Positions 24,937 to 35,416 of a stretch of 64,000 nucleotides of DNA are shown here, piece after piece. Position 1 is the first letter of the stretch. The number at the start of each line of letters is the position of its first letter. The stretch covers positions 186,001-250,000 of the forward strand of contig NZ_JAKZGD010000002.1 in the NCBI RefSeq assembly GCF_022549495.1, in the 5' to 3' direction. The position numbers and the translations under genes are program-made. The notes under the pieces were generated by a model. The model did no database searches, was not told the DNA's origin, and worked only from the letters and a program-made list of their open reading frames with translations. This stretch comes from Acinetobacter sp. ANC 4805. GTDB lineage: Bacteria; Pseudomonadota; Gammaproteobacteria; Pseudomonadales; Moraxellaceae.

Positions 24937-25290
24937 TTGGTTGAAAATTTAATATTTTTTTTGCATATTGGTGAGTTTTTAGCAGCTGATGAGAATAAAT
25001 ATTTTTATTGGCTGAGCGTTTCAAGTAAATACAGTACTGAAGCCAGTTATGTAAAAGCAGTCAAGGTGATCAATACTCTAGCGATTGAATATGCGGTGAA
25101 ACATCCTGAAGTGCTCAGAATAAAAAATCTGAAATTGATGCTTTATGTTTTAATTAATTCCAGTGTTGCACTGACCATGAATTTCTTTTCATCTCAAAAT
25201 ATGGGTTTTACTTTTGAAGAATTAATTGATTGTCTGATTGATATTACAATGTCTTATATTGATGATGATCGTAATAAATTAAAAATATAA
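24937..25290 (+). pseudogene. probable C-terminal fragment of a TetR-family regulator
   Basis: The open frame from TTG 24937 encodes up to 117 residues, but the first 15 are unconvincing. The rest looks like the ligand-binding part of a TetR/AcrR regulator: ASYVKAVKVINTLAIEYAVK, LRIKNLKLMLYVLINSSVAL, then the typical terminal helix FEELIDCLIDITMSYIDDD. The N-terminal helix-turn-helix is absent, and no intact start with ribosome site is seen. It therefore seems to be a truncated remnant, cut at the heptanucleotide repeat. TetR assignment is by pattern only. Confidence 0.5.
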
Positions 25291-25314
25291 AAAACCCGCT
25301 CTAAAACGGGTTTT
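25291..25314. terminator. terminator of gatB
   Basis: Arms AAAACCCG and CGGGTTTT with an 8-base loop, flanked by A and T runs. Located between the TetR-like fragment (+) and gatB (-). A diverged copy is at about 24574-24588. Confidence 0.8.
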
Positions 25315-25333
25315 CTTTTAAAATTAGATTAGC

Positions 25334-26803
25334 TTAACTAATCAATTTCTTCATTAATTCATTCACTTGAGCTGGGTTGGCTTTACCTTTTGCAGCTTTC
25401 ATGACTTGACCAACCAGACCGTTAAAGGCTTTTTCCTTACCAGACTTGTACTCTTCAACCATTTTTTCATTGGCTGCAAGCACGTCTTTGATAATCGCTT
25501 CAATTGCACCTGTATCGGTTTCTTGCTTTAAGCCTTTCTCAGCAATAATGTCATCCGCAGATTTTCCTTCTGCTTCCCACATAAAGCCAAACACTTGCTT
25601 CGCGATTTTGCCGTTAATGGTATTGTCGACAATACGCGCAATCATGCCGCCCAATTGCTCAGCAGAAACAGGCGAGTCCGCCAGTTCTAAGCCTGCTTTG
25701 TTTAAAGCACCTGAGAATTCACCCATCACCCAGTTTGCAGACACTTTACCTTGCGCAGCACCACCCGCAGCAGCCACAACCGCTTCGTAGAAGTCTGCCA
25801 TTTCGCGTGATAGCGTCAACACATGTGCATCGTACTCAGTCACAGCAAAGTCAGCAATAAAACGCGCACGGCGCGCTTTAGGCAGTTCTGGCAGGGCAGC
25901 ACGTGCCGCTTCGATCTGCTCATCCGCAATGATTACAGGTAACAAGTCTGGATCAGGGAAGTAGCGATAGTCGTTCGCTTCTTCCTTAGAACGCATTGAA
26001 CGCGTTTCCATCTTGTTTGGATCGAACAAACGCGTTTCTTGGTCGATCTTGCCACCATCTTCCAAAATATCCATTTGACGTTGAATTTCAACGTTGATCG
26101 CTTGCTCAATGAAACGGAATGAGTTGAGGTTTTTCAACTCGCAACGTGTACCAAAAGGTTGACCCGGACGACGCAACGACACGTTACAGTCGGCACGGAA
26201 TGAACCTTCTGCCATGTTACCGTCAGAAATACCTAACCAACGCACAAGGGTGTGAATCGATTTGATGTAGGCAACCGCTTCTTCAACTGAACGCATATCT
26301 GGCTCAGACACGATTTCAAGCAATGGTGTACCCGCACGGTTTAAGTCGATGCCCGACATGCCTTCGAATTGGTCATGAATCGATTTACCTGCATCTTCTT
26401 CAAGATGGGCACGAGTCACGCCAATACGCTTCACAGTGCCATCTTCAAGTTGGATGTCGATATGACCCAAGCCGACGATTGGATTGTCCATCTGGCTGAT
26501 CTGATAGCCTTTTGGAGAATCTGGGTAGAAGTAGTTTTTACGTGCAAACACAGAGGCTTGGTCGATATAAGCGTCAATCCCCAAACCAAAGCGAATCGCA
26601 AGATCAACCACTTCGGCATTGAGTACAGGTAAGACACCCGGCATGGCTAAATCAACAAGGCTGGCTTGAGTATTTGGGTCTTGACCAAATTCAGTTGATG
26701 AACCTGAGAAGATTTTAGACTTTGTGGCAAGCTGAGTATGGATTTCAATCCCGATAACGACTTCCCAACCGTCAATTAACTTTAACTTTTGAGCTTCAGT
26801 CAT
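25334..26803 (-). CDS. gatB: Asp-tRNA(Asn)/Glu-tRNA(Gln) amidotransferase subunit B
   Basis: 489 residues, full length for GatB. The N-terminal kinase-like cradle begins [22 protein letters not shown] and contains [33 protein letters not shown] and [21 protein letters not shown] segments (seen here as [21 protein letters not shown]). A helical region and the C-terminal YqeY-like tail (about 340-489) follow and contact tRNA. GatB phosphorylates misacylated Glu-tRNA(Gln) or Asp-tRNA(Asn), which GatA/GatC then amidate. Its ATG shares one base with the gatA stop (TAATG), so translation is coupled. Last gene of the leftward gatC-gatA-gatB operon, ending in its own terminator. Confidence 0.97.
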   Translation of the reverse strand: MTEAQKLKLIDGWEVVIGIEIHTQLATKSKIFSGSSTEFGQDPNTQASLVDLAMPGVLPVLNAEVVDLAIRFGLGIDAYIDQASVFARKNYFYPDSPKGYQISQMDNPIVGLGHIDIQLEDGTVKRIGVTRAHLEEDAGKSIHDQFEGMSGIDLNRAGTPLLEIVSEPDMRSVEEAVAYIKSIHTLVRWLGISDGNMAEGSFRADCNVSLRRPGQPFGTRCELKNLNSFRFIEQAINVEIQRQMDILEDGGKIDQETRLFDPNKMETRSMRSKEEANDYRYFPDPDLLPVIIADEQIEAARAALPELPKARRARFIADFAVTEYDAHVLTLSREMADFYEAVVAAAGGAAQGKVSANWVMGEFSGALNKAGLELADSPVSAEQLGGMIARIVDNTINGKIAKQVFGFMWEAEGKSADDIIAEKGLKQETDTGAIEAIIKDVLAANEKMVEEYKSGKEKAFNGLVGQVMKAAKGKANPAQVNELMKKLIS

Positions 26804-28281
26804 TATGCATTCTCCTCAGCAATTGCCGCACGTTTGGTATGCCAGTCAGTGTTTTGTTGATATTGATGCACAATTGAAAGCAATTGTGACTCTGACCAGT
26901 AGTTACCAATCAACTGTAAGCCGACAGGCAAGCTGTCTTTATCAAAGCCCACAGGTGCATTGATGGCTGGTAGACCCGCTAAGTTCACTGCAAGGGTATA
27001 GATGTCGCCTAAATACATTTCAGTAGGGCTGAGATTCGCACCGATCTTATACGCAGTGGTTGGCGCAGATGGTGCAGCAATCACATCGACATTTTCAAAT
27101 GCTTTAAGGAAATCTTGTTGGATTAAACGACGTACTTTTTGTGCTTTCACATAGTAGGCATCGTAGTAACCCGCAGAAAGGGCATAAGTACCGATCAGAA
27201 TACGACGTTGTACTTCGGCACCAAAACCTTCTGAACGTGAACGTTTGTACAAGTCCATCAAGTCCACAGGGTTTTCTGCACGGTAGCCATAACGCACGCC
27301 ATCGTAACGTGACAAGTTCGATGATGCTTCCGCAGGTGCGATCAAGTAGTACGTCGGAACATAGGCTTCAGTCATGTTGAGGTCAATCTCAACCAAGATT
27401 GCGCCCATCTCTTCAAGTTTTTTCAATGATTCTTTAACACGTGCTTTTACGTCTGCATCTAAACCAGCCACATTAAAGTATTGCTTTGGAATACCAATGC
27501 GTAAGCCTTTGACTACTGTGCCATTCAAGTTAGCAACGTAATCGTCAACATCTTTATTCACCGAAGTTGAATCTTTGGCATCATGACCTGCAATCACATT
27601 CATCAAGTAAGCACAGTCTTCGGCAGAACGTGCCATTGGGCCACCCTGATCGAGTGATGATGCGTAGGCAATCATACCGAAGCGAGAGACACGACCATAG
27701 GTCGGTTTTAAGCCTGTTAAGCCACAGAATGAAGCAGGTTGACGGATTGAACCGCCTGTATCAGTTCCTGTTGCAATCGGAGCTAGATCAGCCGCAACAG
27801 CCGCAGCAGAACCACCTGATGAACCGCCTGGGACATGATCTAATGCCCAAGGGTTACCTGTCGCGCCAAAATATGAACTTTCAGAAGTTGAACCCATTGC
27901 GAATTCATCCATATTCACCTTACCTAAAGTCACGAGACCCGCAGCTTTGGCTTTGGCAACGACGGTCGCATCGTAAGGTGAAATGAAGTTATCCAACATT
28001 TTTGAACCCGCAGTGGTTTTAATCCCTTTGGTACAAAAAATGTCTTTATGCGCAAGTGGAATACCCGCAAGTGCATGTGCATGACCTGCTTTGAGTGCAG
28101 CATCAGCAGCATCAGCTTCAACAAGTGCTTGTTCTGCTGTCACTGTTACATAACTTTTTACTTTCGGGTCAATTTGGGCAATACGTTTTAAATAATGTTC
28201 GGTCAATTCACGTGATGAAAATTGAGCTTGTTTTAGCCCTTCAGAGAGTTCACGGATTGATAAGCGATGTAAATCTGTCAT
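26803..28281 (-). CDS. gatA: Asp-tRNA(Asn)/Glu-tRNA(Gln) amidotransferase subunit A
   Basis: 492 residues of the amidase signature family. The Ser-cisSer-Lys triad is intact: Lys79 in LAHKD, Ser154 in [14 protein letters not shown], and Ser178 in [16 protein letters not shown]. GatA releases ammonia from glutamine (or asparagine) for transamidation of mischarged tRNA. It lies 53 bases after gatC and overlaps gatB by one base. No deviation from the family is seen. Confidence 0.97.
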   Translation of the reverse strand: MTDLHRLSIRELSEGLKQAQFSSRELTEHYLKRIAQIDPKVKSYVTVTAEQALVEADAADAALKAGHAHALAGIPLAHKDIFCTKGIKTTAGSKMLDNFISPYDATVVAKAKAAGLVTLGKVNMDEFAMGSTSESSYFGATGNPWALDHVPGGSSGGSAAAVAADLAPIATGTDTGGSIRQPASFCGLTGLKPTYGRVSRFGMIAYASSLDQGGPMARSAEDCAYLMNVIAGHDAKDSTSVNKDVDDYVANLNGTVVKGLRIGIPKQYFNVAGLDADVKARVKESLKKLEEMGAILVEIDLNMTEAYVPTYYLIAPAEASSNLSRYDGVRYGYRAENPVDLMDLYKRSRSEGFGAEVQRRILIGTYALSAGYYDAYYVKAQKVRRLIQQDFLKAFENVDVIAAPSAPTTAYKIGANLSPTEMYLGDIYTLAVNLAGLPAINAPVGFDKDSLPVGLQLIGNYWSESQLLSIVHQYQQNTDWHTKRAAIAEENA

Positions 28282-28334
28282 ATGAAAAATTTCTTTACAT
28301 TCTAAATATAAAATATTGACTAATCGAATAGAAA

Positions 28335-28652
28335 TTATTCAATTACGCGAGGTACAAGGTACAAGCCTGCTTCTATTGCAGGAGCGACCGCTTGATATTC
28401 ATCACGATGGTTGCTTTCACTTACAATATCAACACGTAATGGTTGTGGATTGTCAAATGGACTTTTTAAAGGCTCAACATCATCGGTATTAATGCCTTTT
28501 AGGCTTTCCATCATGCCAAGAATTTTATTTAAACTTTGAGCATATTCAGTAGATTGCGTGTCATTTAGGGACAAACGAGCAAGGTGTGCAATCGCTGAAA
28601 CGGTCTGTGCATTTAAGTCCGTTGTCTGCTGAGCATCTGATGATGTAGACAT
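28335..28652 (-). CDS. gatC: Asp-tRNA(Asn)/Glu-tRNA(Gln) amidotransferase subunit C
   Basis: 105 residues. GatC is a small chaperone-like belt that joins GatA and GatB. Visible marks are [35 protein letters not shown] and the C-terminal [17 protein letters not shown] 28652 has AGG 7 bases upstream; the frame extends to 28685, but the extra 11 residues lack a ribosome site and are rejected. First gene of the operon, divergent from mreB with 133 bases between starts. Confidence 0.95.
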   Translation of the reverse strand: MSTSSDAQQTTDLNAQTVSAIAHLARLSLNDTQSTEYAQSLNKILGMMESLKGINTDDVEPLKSPFDNPQPLRVDIVSESNHRDEYQAVAPAIEAGLYLVPRVIE

Positions 28653-28740
28653 AACTTTACCTAATTCAGTATCAAAAAATTGCAAAATATCGTGCGTTAT
28701 AATAAGCGATTGACTTGTTCAAAGCATCACATTTCGTTAA

Positions 28741-29826
<1,086 letters not shown>

Positions 29827-29843
29827 ATCATAAGGACTAGGCG

Positions 29844-30701
29844 GTGCAACCGAATCTTTTTTCAAGACAACCGCCATCTTTTCGCTCATTTATTATTGCG
29901 GTTATTTCATGTTTGGTCGTGCTGTTTTTTGATTGGCGCATGCCTTATGTGATTCAACCCGCAAGAGATGTCTTGTACGCAGCGTATAATCCAATTTATG
30001 CGCTGGCAAGTTATCCTGTACTGTCGCGAGAATGGCTTAACCAACAAACCAAATCTGAAGCTCAATTGCGCCGTGAAAATACCGCGATGCAGGCTGAACT
30101 TCTTCAAGCACAAGTCCGTTTACAAAAACTTTCAGAACTCTCGGCGGAAAATAACCGTTTAAGAGGACTGTTGGATACGCCATTGATTATTGATGGGCGT
30201 ATGCAGATTGCGGAAGTCATCGGCACGGATGCAGATCCATTGCGACACATTATTATTATTAATCGTGGTTCTGTTGATCATTTAAAAGTTGGGCAAACTG
30301 TTCTCGATGATAAAGGGATTATGGGTCAGCTCATTAATGTCTATCCACATAGCTCCCGTATCATGTTGTTATCCGATAAAGAACACTCATTATCCGTGCG
30401 TTTAGAGCGTACAGGGATGCGTGCAATTGTGTCTGGAACGGGGGATTTGGGTCGTCTGAAAATGGAATATGTACCCACCAGTGCCAATATTCAGGCAGGT
30501 GATAAAGTATTTAGTTCAGGCTTAGGTGAACATTTCCCTGCGGGTTATTTAGTGGGGACGGTGTCTAAAGTCAGTCGCCATACTTCAGGCGAGTTTGCTG
30601 AAATTGATGTCATGCCTGCTGCGCAGCTTGCCAGTGGTCATCATGTCGTGGTGTTATTTTCAGAATCTTTAGCGCAGGAGCAACCTTATGCCGATCGCTA
30701 G
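29844..30701 (+). CDS. mreC: rod shape-determining protein MreC
   Basis: 285 residues with a single N-terminal membrane segment (FIIAVISCLVVLFFDWRMPYV), a coiled coil at about 72-106 (AQLRRENTAMQAELLQAQVR onward), and the periplasmic beta domain with VIGTDADPLRHIIIINRGS, GIMGQLINVYPHSSRIMLLSD and DKVFSSGLGEHFPAGYLVGTV. MreC links the cytoplasmic MreB filament to PBP2 and RodA. The start codon is GTG 29844, with AGGA 9-10 bases upstream. The 3' end overlaps mreD by 14 bases. Confidence 0.95.
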   Translation: MQPNLFSRQPPSFRSFIIAVISCLVVLFFDWRMPYVIQPARDVLYAAYNPIYALASYPVLSREWLNQQTKSEAQLRRENTAMQAELLQAQVRLQKLSELSAENNRLRGLLDTPLIIDGRMQIAEVIGTDADPLRHIIIINRGSVDHLKVGQTVLDDKGIMGQLINVYPHSSRIMLLSDKEHSLSVRLERTGMRAIVSGTGDLGRLKMEYVPTSANIQAGDKVFSSGLGEHFPAGYLVGTVSKVSRHTSGEFAEIDVMPAAQLASGHHVVVLFSESLAQEQPYADR

Positions 30702-31179
30702 ATTGAGTTTTGAGAAACGCAAAGATCCGCTTTGGATGATTATTACTTCAATTATTGTTGGGTCGGTATTTCTAGTTTATCCAATTGCATATGAGGCTTC
30801 GGGTTGGCGGCCATCGATTATGTTGATGATCATGCTGTTCTGGATTCTCTATCAACCGATTTGGTGTGGGGTATGGTTTGCTTTTGCAATGGGAATTTTT
30901 ACGGACTTATTGTTGGATGCTCCACTGGGTTTAAATGCATTGAGTTTCGTACTCCTTACTTTTGGGACGCGGTATTTAATTCGTGAGCGTCGAATTTTGA
31001 CCTTTGCGAATTCATGGGTCATTGCTGTAATTGCGATAGTTGCGCATCTTACTTTTTTATGGATAAGCCAAACGATTTCTGGAATACATTTTTCGATTGC
31101 TCGCCATTGGCAACCGCTGGTTACCAGTATATTTGCATGGCCGATTGTTTATTATTGTTTACATAAATGGCGCATATAA
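30688..31179 (+). CDS. mreD: rod shape-determining protein MreD
   Basis: 163 residues with about five hydrophobic segments, the usual size for MreD. LDAPLGLNALSFVLLTFGTRYLIRERR is the conserved central region. It acts with MreC in the elongasome. It starts inside the mreC end and overlaps maf by 13 bases, so the three genes are tightly coupled. Confidence 0.93.
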   Translation: MPIARLSFEKRKDPLWMIITSIIVGSVFLVYPIAYEASGWRPSIMLMIMLFWILYQPIWCGVWFAFAMGIFTDLLLDAPLGLNALSFVLLTFGTRYLIRERRILTFANSWVIAVIAIVAHLTFLWISQTISGIHFSIARHWQPLVTSIFAWPIVYYCLHKWRI

Positions 31180-31727
31180 TTTTAGCTTCGAGTTCCCCTC
31201 GTCGTAAAGAACTGCTACAACAGTTAGGTCTGGACTTTGAAATATATAGTCCAGATATTGATGAAACCGTATTGCTTGGTGAAACGGTTGTGCAATATGT
31301 GGAACGATTGGCAACAGCAAAAGCCCAAGTTGTTTTAAATCTATTTCCCGAAGCGACTGTGATTGCTGCTGATACCAGTTTAAGTTTTTCAGGGAAAATC
31401 ATTGGTAAGCCAGAATCAAAGCAACATGCGTTTGAAATTTGGACGCAGTTGTCAGGACAATGGCATGATGTTTTTTCTGGAATATGTGTGGCAACTGCTA
31501 CTCAAATTTTAAGTCAAGTTGTACAAACTCAAGTCGAGTTGCAACAGTTAAGTCATACCGAAATGGAAAAATATTGGGCAACAGGTGAGCCAATCGGAAA
31601 GGCTGGGGCATATGCAATTCAAGGGATTGCAGCACAATATATTCCTCAAATTCGGGGAAGTTATAGTAATGTGGTTGGTTTACCGTTGTACGAAATAGCA
31701 CAGTTATTAGAAAGCGTTAAAGTTTAA
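31167..31727 (+). CDS. Maf family nucleotide pyrophosphatase, dTTP/UTP (YhdE) type
   Basis: 186 residues. The Maf signature ILASSSPRRKELLQQLGLDFE starts the protein and IAADTSLSFSGKIIGKP carries the metal-binding Asp. The segment KAGAYAIQGIAAQYIPQIRGSYSNVVGLPL, with Gln in IQG, fits the YhdE type that hydrolyses dTTP, UTP and modified pyrimidine nucleotides, rather than the YceF type. It probably acts as a house-cleaning enzyme. It overlaps mreD by 13 bases, and rng follows after 48 bases. Confidence 0.92.
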   Translation: MAHIILASSSPRRKELLQQLGLDFEIYSPDIDETVLLGETVVQYVERLATAKAQVVLNLFPEATVIAADTSLSFSGKIIGKPESKQHAFEIWTQLSGQWHDVFSGICVATATQILSQVVQTQVELQQLSHTEMEKYWATGEPIGKAGAYAIQGIAAQYIPQIRGSYSNVVGLPLYEIAQLLESVKV

Positions 31728-31775
31728 AGCAAACACTTTCGGATATAAGAATTTTTATAAAGTTTTGAGTAAATT

Positions 31776-33230
31776 ATGGCAGAAGAATTGCTGATCAATG
31801 TCACACCGATGGAATGTCGGGTGGCGTTGATTGAAAATGGTACGGTCAATGAGTTATTTGTTGAGCGCACGGTAAAACGTGGTTTAGTGGGTAATATTTA
31901 TAAAGGTAAAGTGGTGCGCGTATTACCAGGTATGCAAGCTGCTTTTGTCGATATTGGTTTGTCTCGAACAGCTTTTTTACATATCAATGATATGGTGTGG
32001 TCACGTTCACAACCCACACCGAATGTTTTTGAGCTTTTGCATCCGGGACAGATGTTGACGGTTCAAGTCATGAAAGATATGTTGGGCACCAAAGGCGCTC
32101 GACTGAGTACAGATCTTTCAATCCCATCGCGTTATCTCGTTTTGATGCCTTATGGCAATCATATTGGTGTATCACAACGTATTGAATCTGAAGAAGAACG
32201 TGATCGTCTCCGCAGTATGATTGAGCGTATTCAGTCTGAACATAGCCTACCTGGTAGTGTGATTGTTCGTACAGCAGCGGAAGGTGTGGACGAATCGGCG
32301 ATCGCACAAGATATGTGCTATTTGAGTAAGCTTTGGGAATATATTCAACGTAAGCAAAAAGAAGTTTCTACACCTGAACTTATTTTTGAAGAATTGCCTT
32401 TACCACAACGAATTGTACGTGACTTGGCAAGCGATGAAACGGCAAAAATTTATGTCGATTCTCGTGAGATTCATGCCAAGTTAAGTGAGTTTGTGCAGGA
32501 GTTTGTTCCTACAATTGAAAATCGTCTGATTCATTATCCGGGCGAAAAGCCACTTTTTGATTTGTACAATGTTGAAGAAGATATTCAAAAAGCTTTGCAA
32601 ACGCGTGTAGCACTCAAGTCGGGTGGCTATCTGATGCTTGATCAGACTGAAGCTATGACGACGATTGATGTCAATACGGGTTCTTATGTCGGTGGTCGTA
32701 GCTTAGAAGACACGGTATTTAAAACCAATATGGAAGCGACACAGGTCATTGCGAGACAACTTCGTCTGAGGAACCTTGGCGGCATCATCATTATTGATTT
32801 TATTGACATGCAGGAACTTGAGCATCGTCAAGAGGTTATGCGTCAGTTTGAGCGGATGCTTGAGCGTGATCATGCCAAGACTAAAATTACGCAAGTTTCT
32901 GAACTTGGTTTGGTTGAAATGACGAGGAAACGTACGCGCGAATCTTTGGAACATTTACTGTGTGAATCATGTCCAACCTGTCAAGGACGTGGATATGTGA
33001 AGACAGCAGAGACAGTATGTTACGAGATATTTCGAGAGATCATGCGTTATGCACGTGCATTTGATTCCAAGGGTGGCTTTACTGTCGTTGCTCATCCAGC
33101 GGTGATTGATCGCTTATTAACAGCAGAAGCCCCAGCTGTCGCGGATTTAGAACATTTCGTGGATCGAGTGATTAAATTCCAAGTTGAAAATTTATATACG
33201 CAAGAGCAATACGATATCATTCTGAGCTAA
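31776..33230 (+). CDS. rng: ribonuclease G
   Basis: 484 residues, close to E. coli RNase G (489), so it is the short paralogue and not RNase E. It has an S1 domain near 35-120 (GNIYKGKVVRVLPGMQAAFVDIG), the RNase E/G catalytic domain with Asp298 in TTIDVNTGSYVG and Asp341 in IIIDFIDMQ, and the zinc-link CESCPTCQGRG (Cys396, Cys399, Cys402). RNase G matures 16S rRNA 5' ends and degrades some mRNAs. The mre-maf-rng order is conserved in Gammaproteobacteria. GAG lies 7 bases before ATG. Confidence 0.95.
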   Translation: MAEELLINVTPMECRVALIENGTVNELFVERTVKRGLVGNIYKGKVVRVLPGMQAAFVDIGLSRTAFLHINDMVWSRSQPTPNVFELLHPGQMLTVQVMKDMLGTKGARLSTDLSIPSRYLVLMPYGNHIGVSQRIESEEERDRLRSMIERIQSEHSLPGSVIVRTAAEGVDESAIAQDMCYLSKLWEYIQRKQKEVSTPELIFEELPLPQRIVRDLASDETAKIYVDSREIHAKLSEFVQEFVPTIENRLIHYPGEKPLFDLYNVEEDIQKALQTRVALKSGGYLMLDQTEAMTTIDVNTGSYVGGRSLEDTVFKTNMEATQVIARQLRLRNLGGIIIIDFIDMQELEHRQEVMRQFERMLERDHAKTKITQVSELGLVEMTRKRTRESLEHLLCESCPTCQGRGYVKTAETVCYEIFREIMRYARAFDSKGGFTVVAHPAVIDRLLTAEAPAVADLEHFVDRVIKFQVENLYTQEQYDIILS

Positions 33231-33267
33231 AGTTGTAACAAAATTTCGCTTAATCCTTGTTACAACT
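33231..33267 (+). terminator. long-loop hairpin after rng
   Basis: Perfect 11-bp arms AGTTGTAACAA and TTGTTACAACT with a 15-base loop begin right after the rng stop and lead into an ATTTTACTTT stretch. Confidence 0.6.
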
Positions 33268-33365
33268 GAAATTTTACTTTCTATCATGAATTTTAAATAC
33301 TAGAACCATAAAATGAGCCATAGGTACTTTTGGGTGCCTTAGCAAATAATATGAGGTATATAATC

Positions 33366-33539
33366 ATGCATGTTAGTGAAAGATTAGTGAATCACGGTTT
33401 GAAACATGTTTTAGACAGTAATCCTGTAAATACATGTTATATGGTTGATAGCCAAGGTAAAGAGGTTCAAATTACAACGGCAATGATCCGCTTAGCCTGC
33501 CATCAACTATTACAGCGTTGTCGTACAATTAAAAAATAA
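33366..33539 (+). CDS. PA1571-family small protein
   Basis: 57 residues from ATG 33366, with GAGG 9 bases upstream. The second half, YMVDSQGKEVQITTAMIRLACHQL, is the pattern of small PA1571-like proteins (a short IDxxGxEVxIT strand followed by a helix) found in pseudomonads and Acinetobacter. Cytoplasmic, function unknown. The frame extends to TTG 33330, without ribosome site. It lies between rng and the WS/DGAT gene and has its own terminator. Confidence 0.75.
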   Translation: MHVSERLVNHGLKHVLDSNPVNTCYMVDSQGKEVQITTAMIRLACHQLLQRCRTIKK

Positions 33540-33560
33540 GGGGCTATTGAAAGCCCCTTA
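33537..33560. terminator. bidirectional terminator
   Basis: Arms TAAGGGGCT and AGCCCCTTA with a 6-base loop begin at the stop of the small PA1571-like gene and are followed by ATTCTTTT. It also faces the 3' end of the leftward acyltransferase gene at 33580. Confidence 0.85.
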
Positions 33561-33579
33561 ATTCTTTTCAGCGTGATGC

Positions 33580-34965
33580 TTAATTTGCAACTTTCTGTTG
33601 TGGTCGATTTTGAATCACTTGTTCAAAGCGTTGAATTTCATCTTCTAAATGAGTGAGAAGAGTCTGCATTTTTGGCACTGTATTACGACAAGCAAGTAGA
33701 CCAACTTCCAATTTATCTAAATAGCTGGTCATGGTGATATTCAGTGCTTGACCATCCATGACGATTGAAGCAGGGTAGAGCGCATCAAGTTTTGCGCCAT
33801 TCCAATATAATGGTTCACGTGGTCCTGGTACATTCGAAATCACTAGATTAAATGCCTGACGTTTCGGTAACATTCCTGAAGCGATGTTTAAGCCTGCTGG
33901 TCCATATACCAATGCACTATAGTTTAGGATTTCATTTGCAGTCATGCGACTAAAACGCTGCTTTGAATTCTGTACGCTACGGCGAATAATTTCTAAACGT
34001 TCAATTGGGTCTGCAATATGAGTGGCTAGGTTTGCCAAAATCATGGTAATACGATTGCTGAAATCAGAATCATCAGTACGCAATGAAGCAGGAACCATCG
34101 CAATCAAAGGTTTTTTTGGCAAACTATTTTGATTGATCAGATATTCACGTAATGCACCAGAGCAAACTGCTAATACAATGTCATTGAGTGTTACACCAAG
34201 TGTTTTAGCGATAAGGCGGAAACGTTCCAACTCAAAAGATTGTGCAGCAAAACGGCGAGAAGAACTAACACGTTGGTTTAAGATCGATGGTGGTGCTTGA
34301 AATGTTGAGACATAATCAGGATTTTTCCCGATTTCCTTAAATAAGGTTTGTGAAAGTTCCTGCATCACTTTAGGTGCGACTTCACACTGTGATTTAATCG
34401 TATCAAAAACCCCTCTGATTTTACTTACAGTAGGGGCTTTAGGTGCTTTTAAGCGTTTAGTACGCTTTCCTTCGACACACCATAATGGTACGACATGCTT
34501 TTCATTTGGGTCTTTGGAGAGTGATTTTTCGATCAATCGCATTCCTGCAACACCATCCACCATCGCATGGTGAATTTTGAAATACATTGCAAAACGATTG
34601 CCTTCAATGCCTTCAATAATGTCGCATGTCCATAGTGGTTTAGCACGGTCAATCAATGAACTATGCTGTTGTGAAATATAAACTAATAATTCACGAATAC
34701 GACCAGGGTTTGGTAATGCGATATGACGGAAATGATGGTCAATATCGAACTCATGGTCTTCTCCCCAGAAGAGTCCTGTGAGCTGATTGTTGAATGGTGC
34801 AACAGGAATACTTTTCGACTGACGAATATCCTGAACAAGATCATGCACGAAAGTCGGCGATGCATTCTCTGGAATTTCGAATAAAAATAAGCCACCTACA
34901 TGCATAGGTTGCTGTCTTTTCTCTAATGATAGAAAAATAAAATCAATAGGGTGTAATGGGCGCAT
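33580..34965 (-). CDS. atfA: wax ester synthase / diacylglycerol acyltransferase (AtfA type)
   Basis: 461 residues, matching the length and text of the A. baylyi bifunctional WS/DGAT AtfA as I recall it: MRPLHPIDFIFLSLEKRQQ at the start and IHHAMVDGVAGMRLIEKSL around the active site. The catalytic HHxxxDG motif is His132-His133 to Asp137-Gly138. NDIVLAVCSGALREYL and FNLVISNVPGPREPLYWNGAKL mark the second half. It transfers acyl groups from acyl-CoA to fatty alcohol or diacylglycerol to make storage wax esters and triacylglycerols, at the inner membrane and lipid bodies. Monocistronic, with a MITE-like element upstream at 35007. Confidence 0.93.
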   Translation of the reverse strand: MRPLHPIDFIFLSLEKRQQPMHVGGLFLFEIPENASPTFVHDLVQDIRQSKSIPVAPFNNQLTGLFWGEDHEFDIDHHFRHIALPNPGRIRELLVYISQQHSSLIDRAKPLWTCDIIEGIEGNRFAMYFKIHHAMVDGVAGMRLIEKSLSKDPNEKHVVPLWCVEGKRTKRLKAPKAPTVSKIRGVFDTIKSQCEVAPKVMQELSQTLFKEIGKNPDYVSTFQAPPSILNQRVSSSRRFAAQSFELERFRLIAKTLGVTLNDIVLAVCSGALREYLINQNSLPKKPLIAMVPASLRTDDSDFSNRITMILANLATHIADPIERLEIIRRSVQNSKQRFSRMTANEILNYSALVYGPAGLNIASGMLPKRQAFNLVISNVPGPREPLYWNGAKLDALYPASIVMDGQALNITMTSYLDKLEVGLLACRNTVPKMQTLLTHLEDEIQRFEQVIQNRPQQKVAN

Positions 34966-35006
34966 AGCAGATATAGCCTCTCATTGCATTTTTTATAAGA
35001 TACTTG

Positions 35007-35276
35007 TAGGGTCTGATGACGTTTCAACCATGCCTTGCGTTATAGGCTAAAACCACACAAACGAGGCATGAAATGCAGGCAATGGCGATACCCTTGTCAA
35101 GTTTCATAACGAAGTTTGGGGTAGTTTTAGCCATAACCCTTCGGGACAGGGACATTTTTTGCCGCTACTGTGTTATGCCTTATTCATTTAGAACAGCTAA
35201 ATCTCATAAGTCATGCCTTGTATCGTCTAAAAAAAGTCCTCTGTCGCAAGCATCTGTGAAATGTCAGCAGACCCTA
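35007..35276. mobile_element. MITE-like element with 17-bp terminal inverted repeats
   Basis: The left end GGGTCTGATGACGTTTC (from 35009) and the reverse complement of the right end GGGTCTGCTGACATTTC (to 35274) match at 15 of 17 bases, with weaker pairing continuing inward for about 20 more. A TA dinucleotide flanks both sides (35007-35008 and 35275-35276), as in a TA target duplication. The element is about 266 bases and has no transposase. A 68-codon plus-strand open frame inside it (35073-35279) has no protein-like features. It fills most of the gap between the acyltransferase gene and cysH, just upstream of the acyltransferase start. Confidence 0.65.
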
Positions 35277-35368
35277 TAATTCTTATTAGAATTATTGAAC
35301 CGTTGTGCGAAGTATATACGGTTTAGTCTGGTTAAAATATGACTTTGTACAGGGGAGTCAGAAAAAAT

Positions 35369-35394
35369 AAAACCACTGACGAATCAGTGGTTTT
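35369..35394 (-). terminator. terminator of cysH
   Basis: Perfect 11-bp arms AAAACCACTGA and TCAGTGGTTTT with a CGAA tetraloop and T runs, 22 bases past the cysH stop on the minus strand. Confidence 0.85.
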
Positions 35395-35416
35395 TATATA
35401 CCAAATCTGCTATGTA

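Noticed and set aside
27567..27986. 139-codon plus-strand frame opposite gatA
   Set aside because: Gln/His/Ser-rich shadow of a highly conserved housekeeping gene.
35073..35279. 68-codon plus-strand open frame upstream of the acyltransferase gene
   Set aside because: It lies almost wholly inside the MITE-like element, has no ribosome site and no protein-like pattern.
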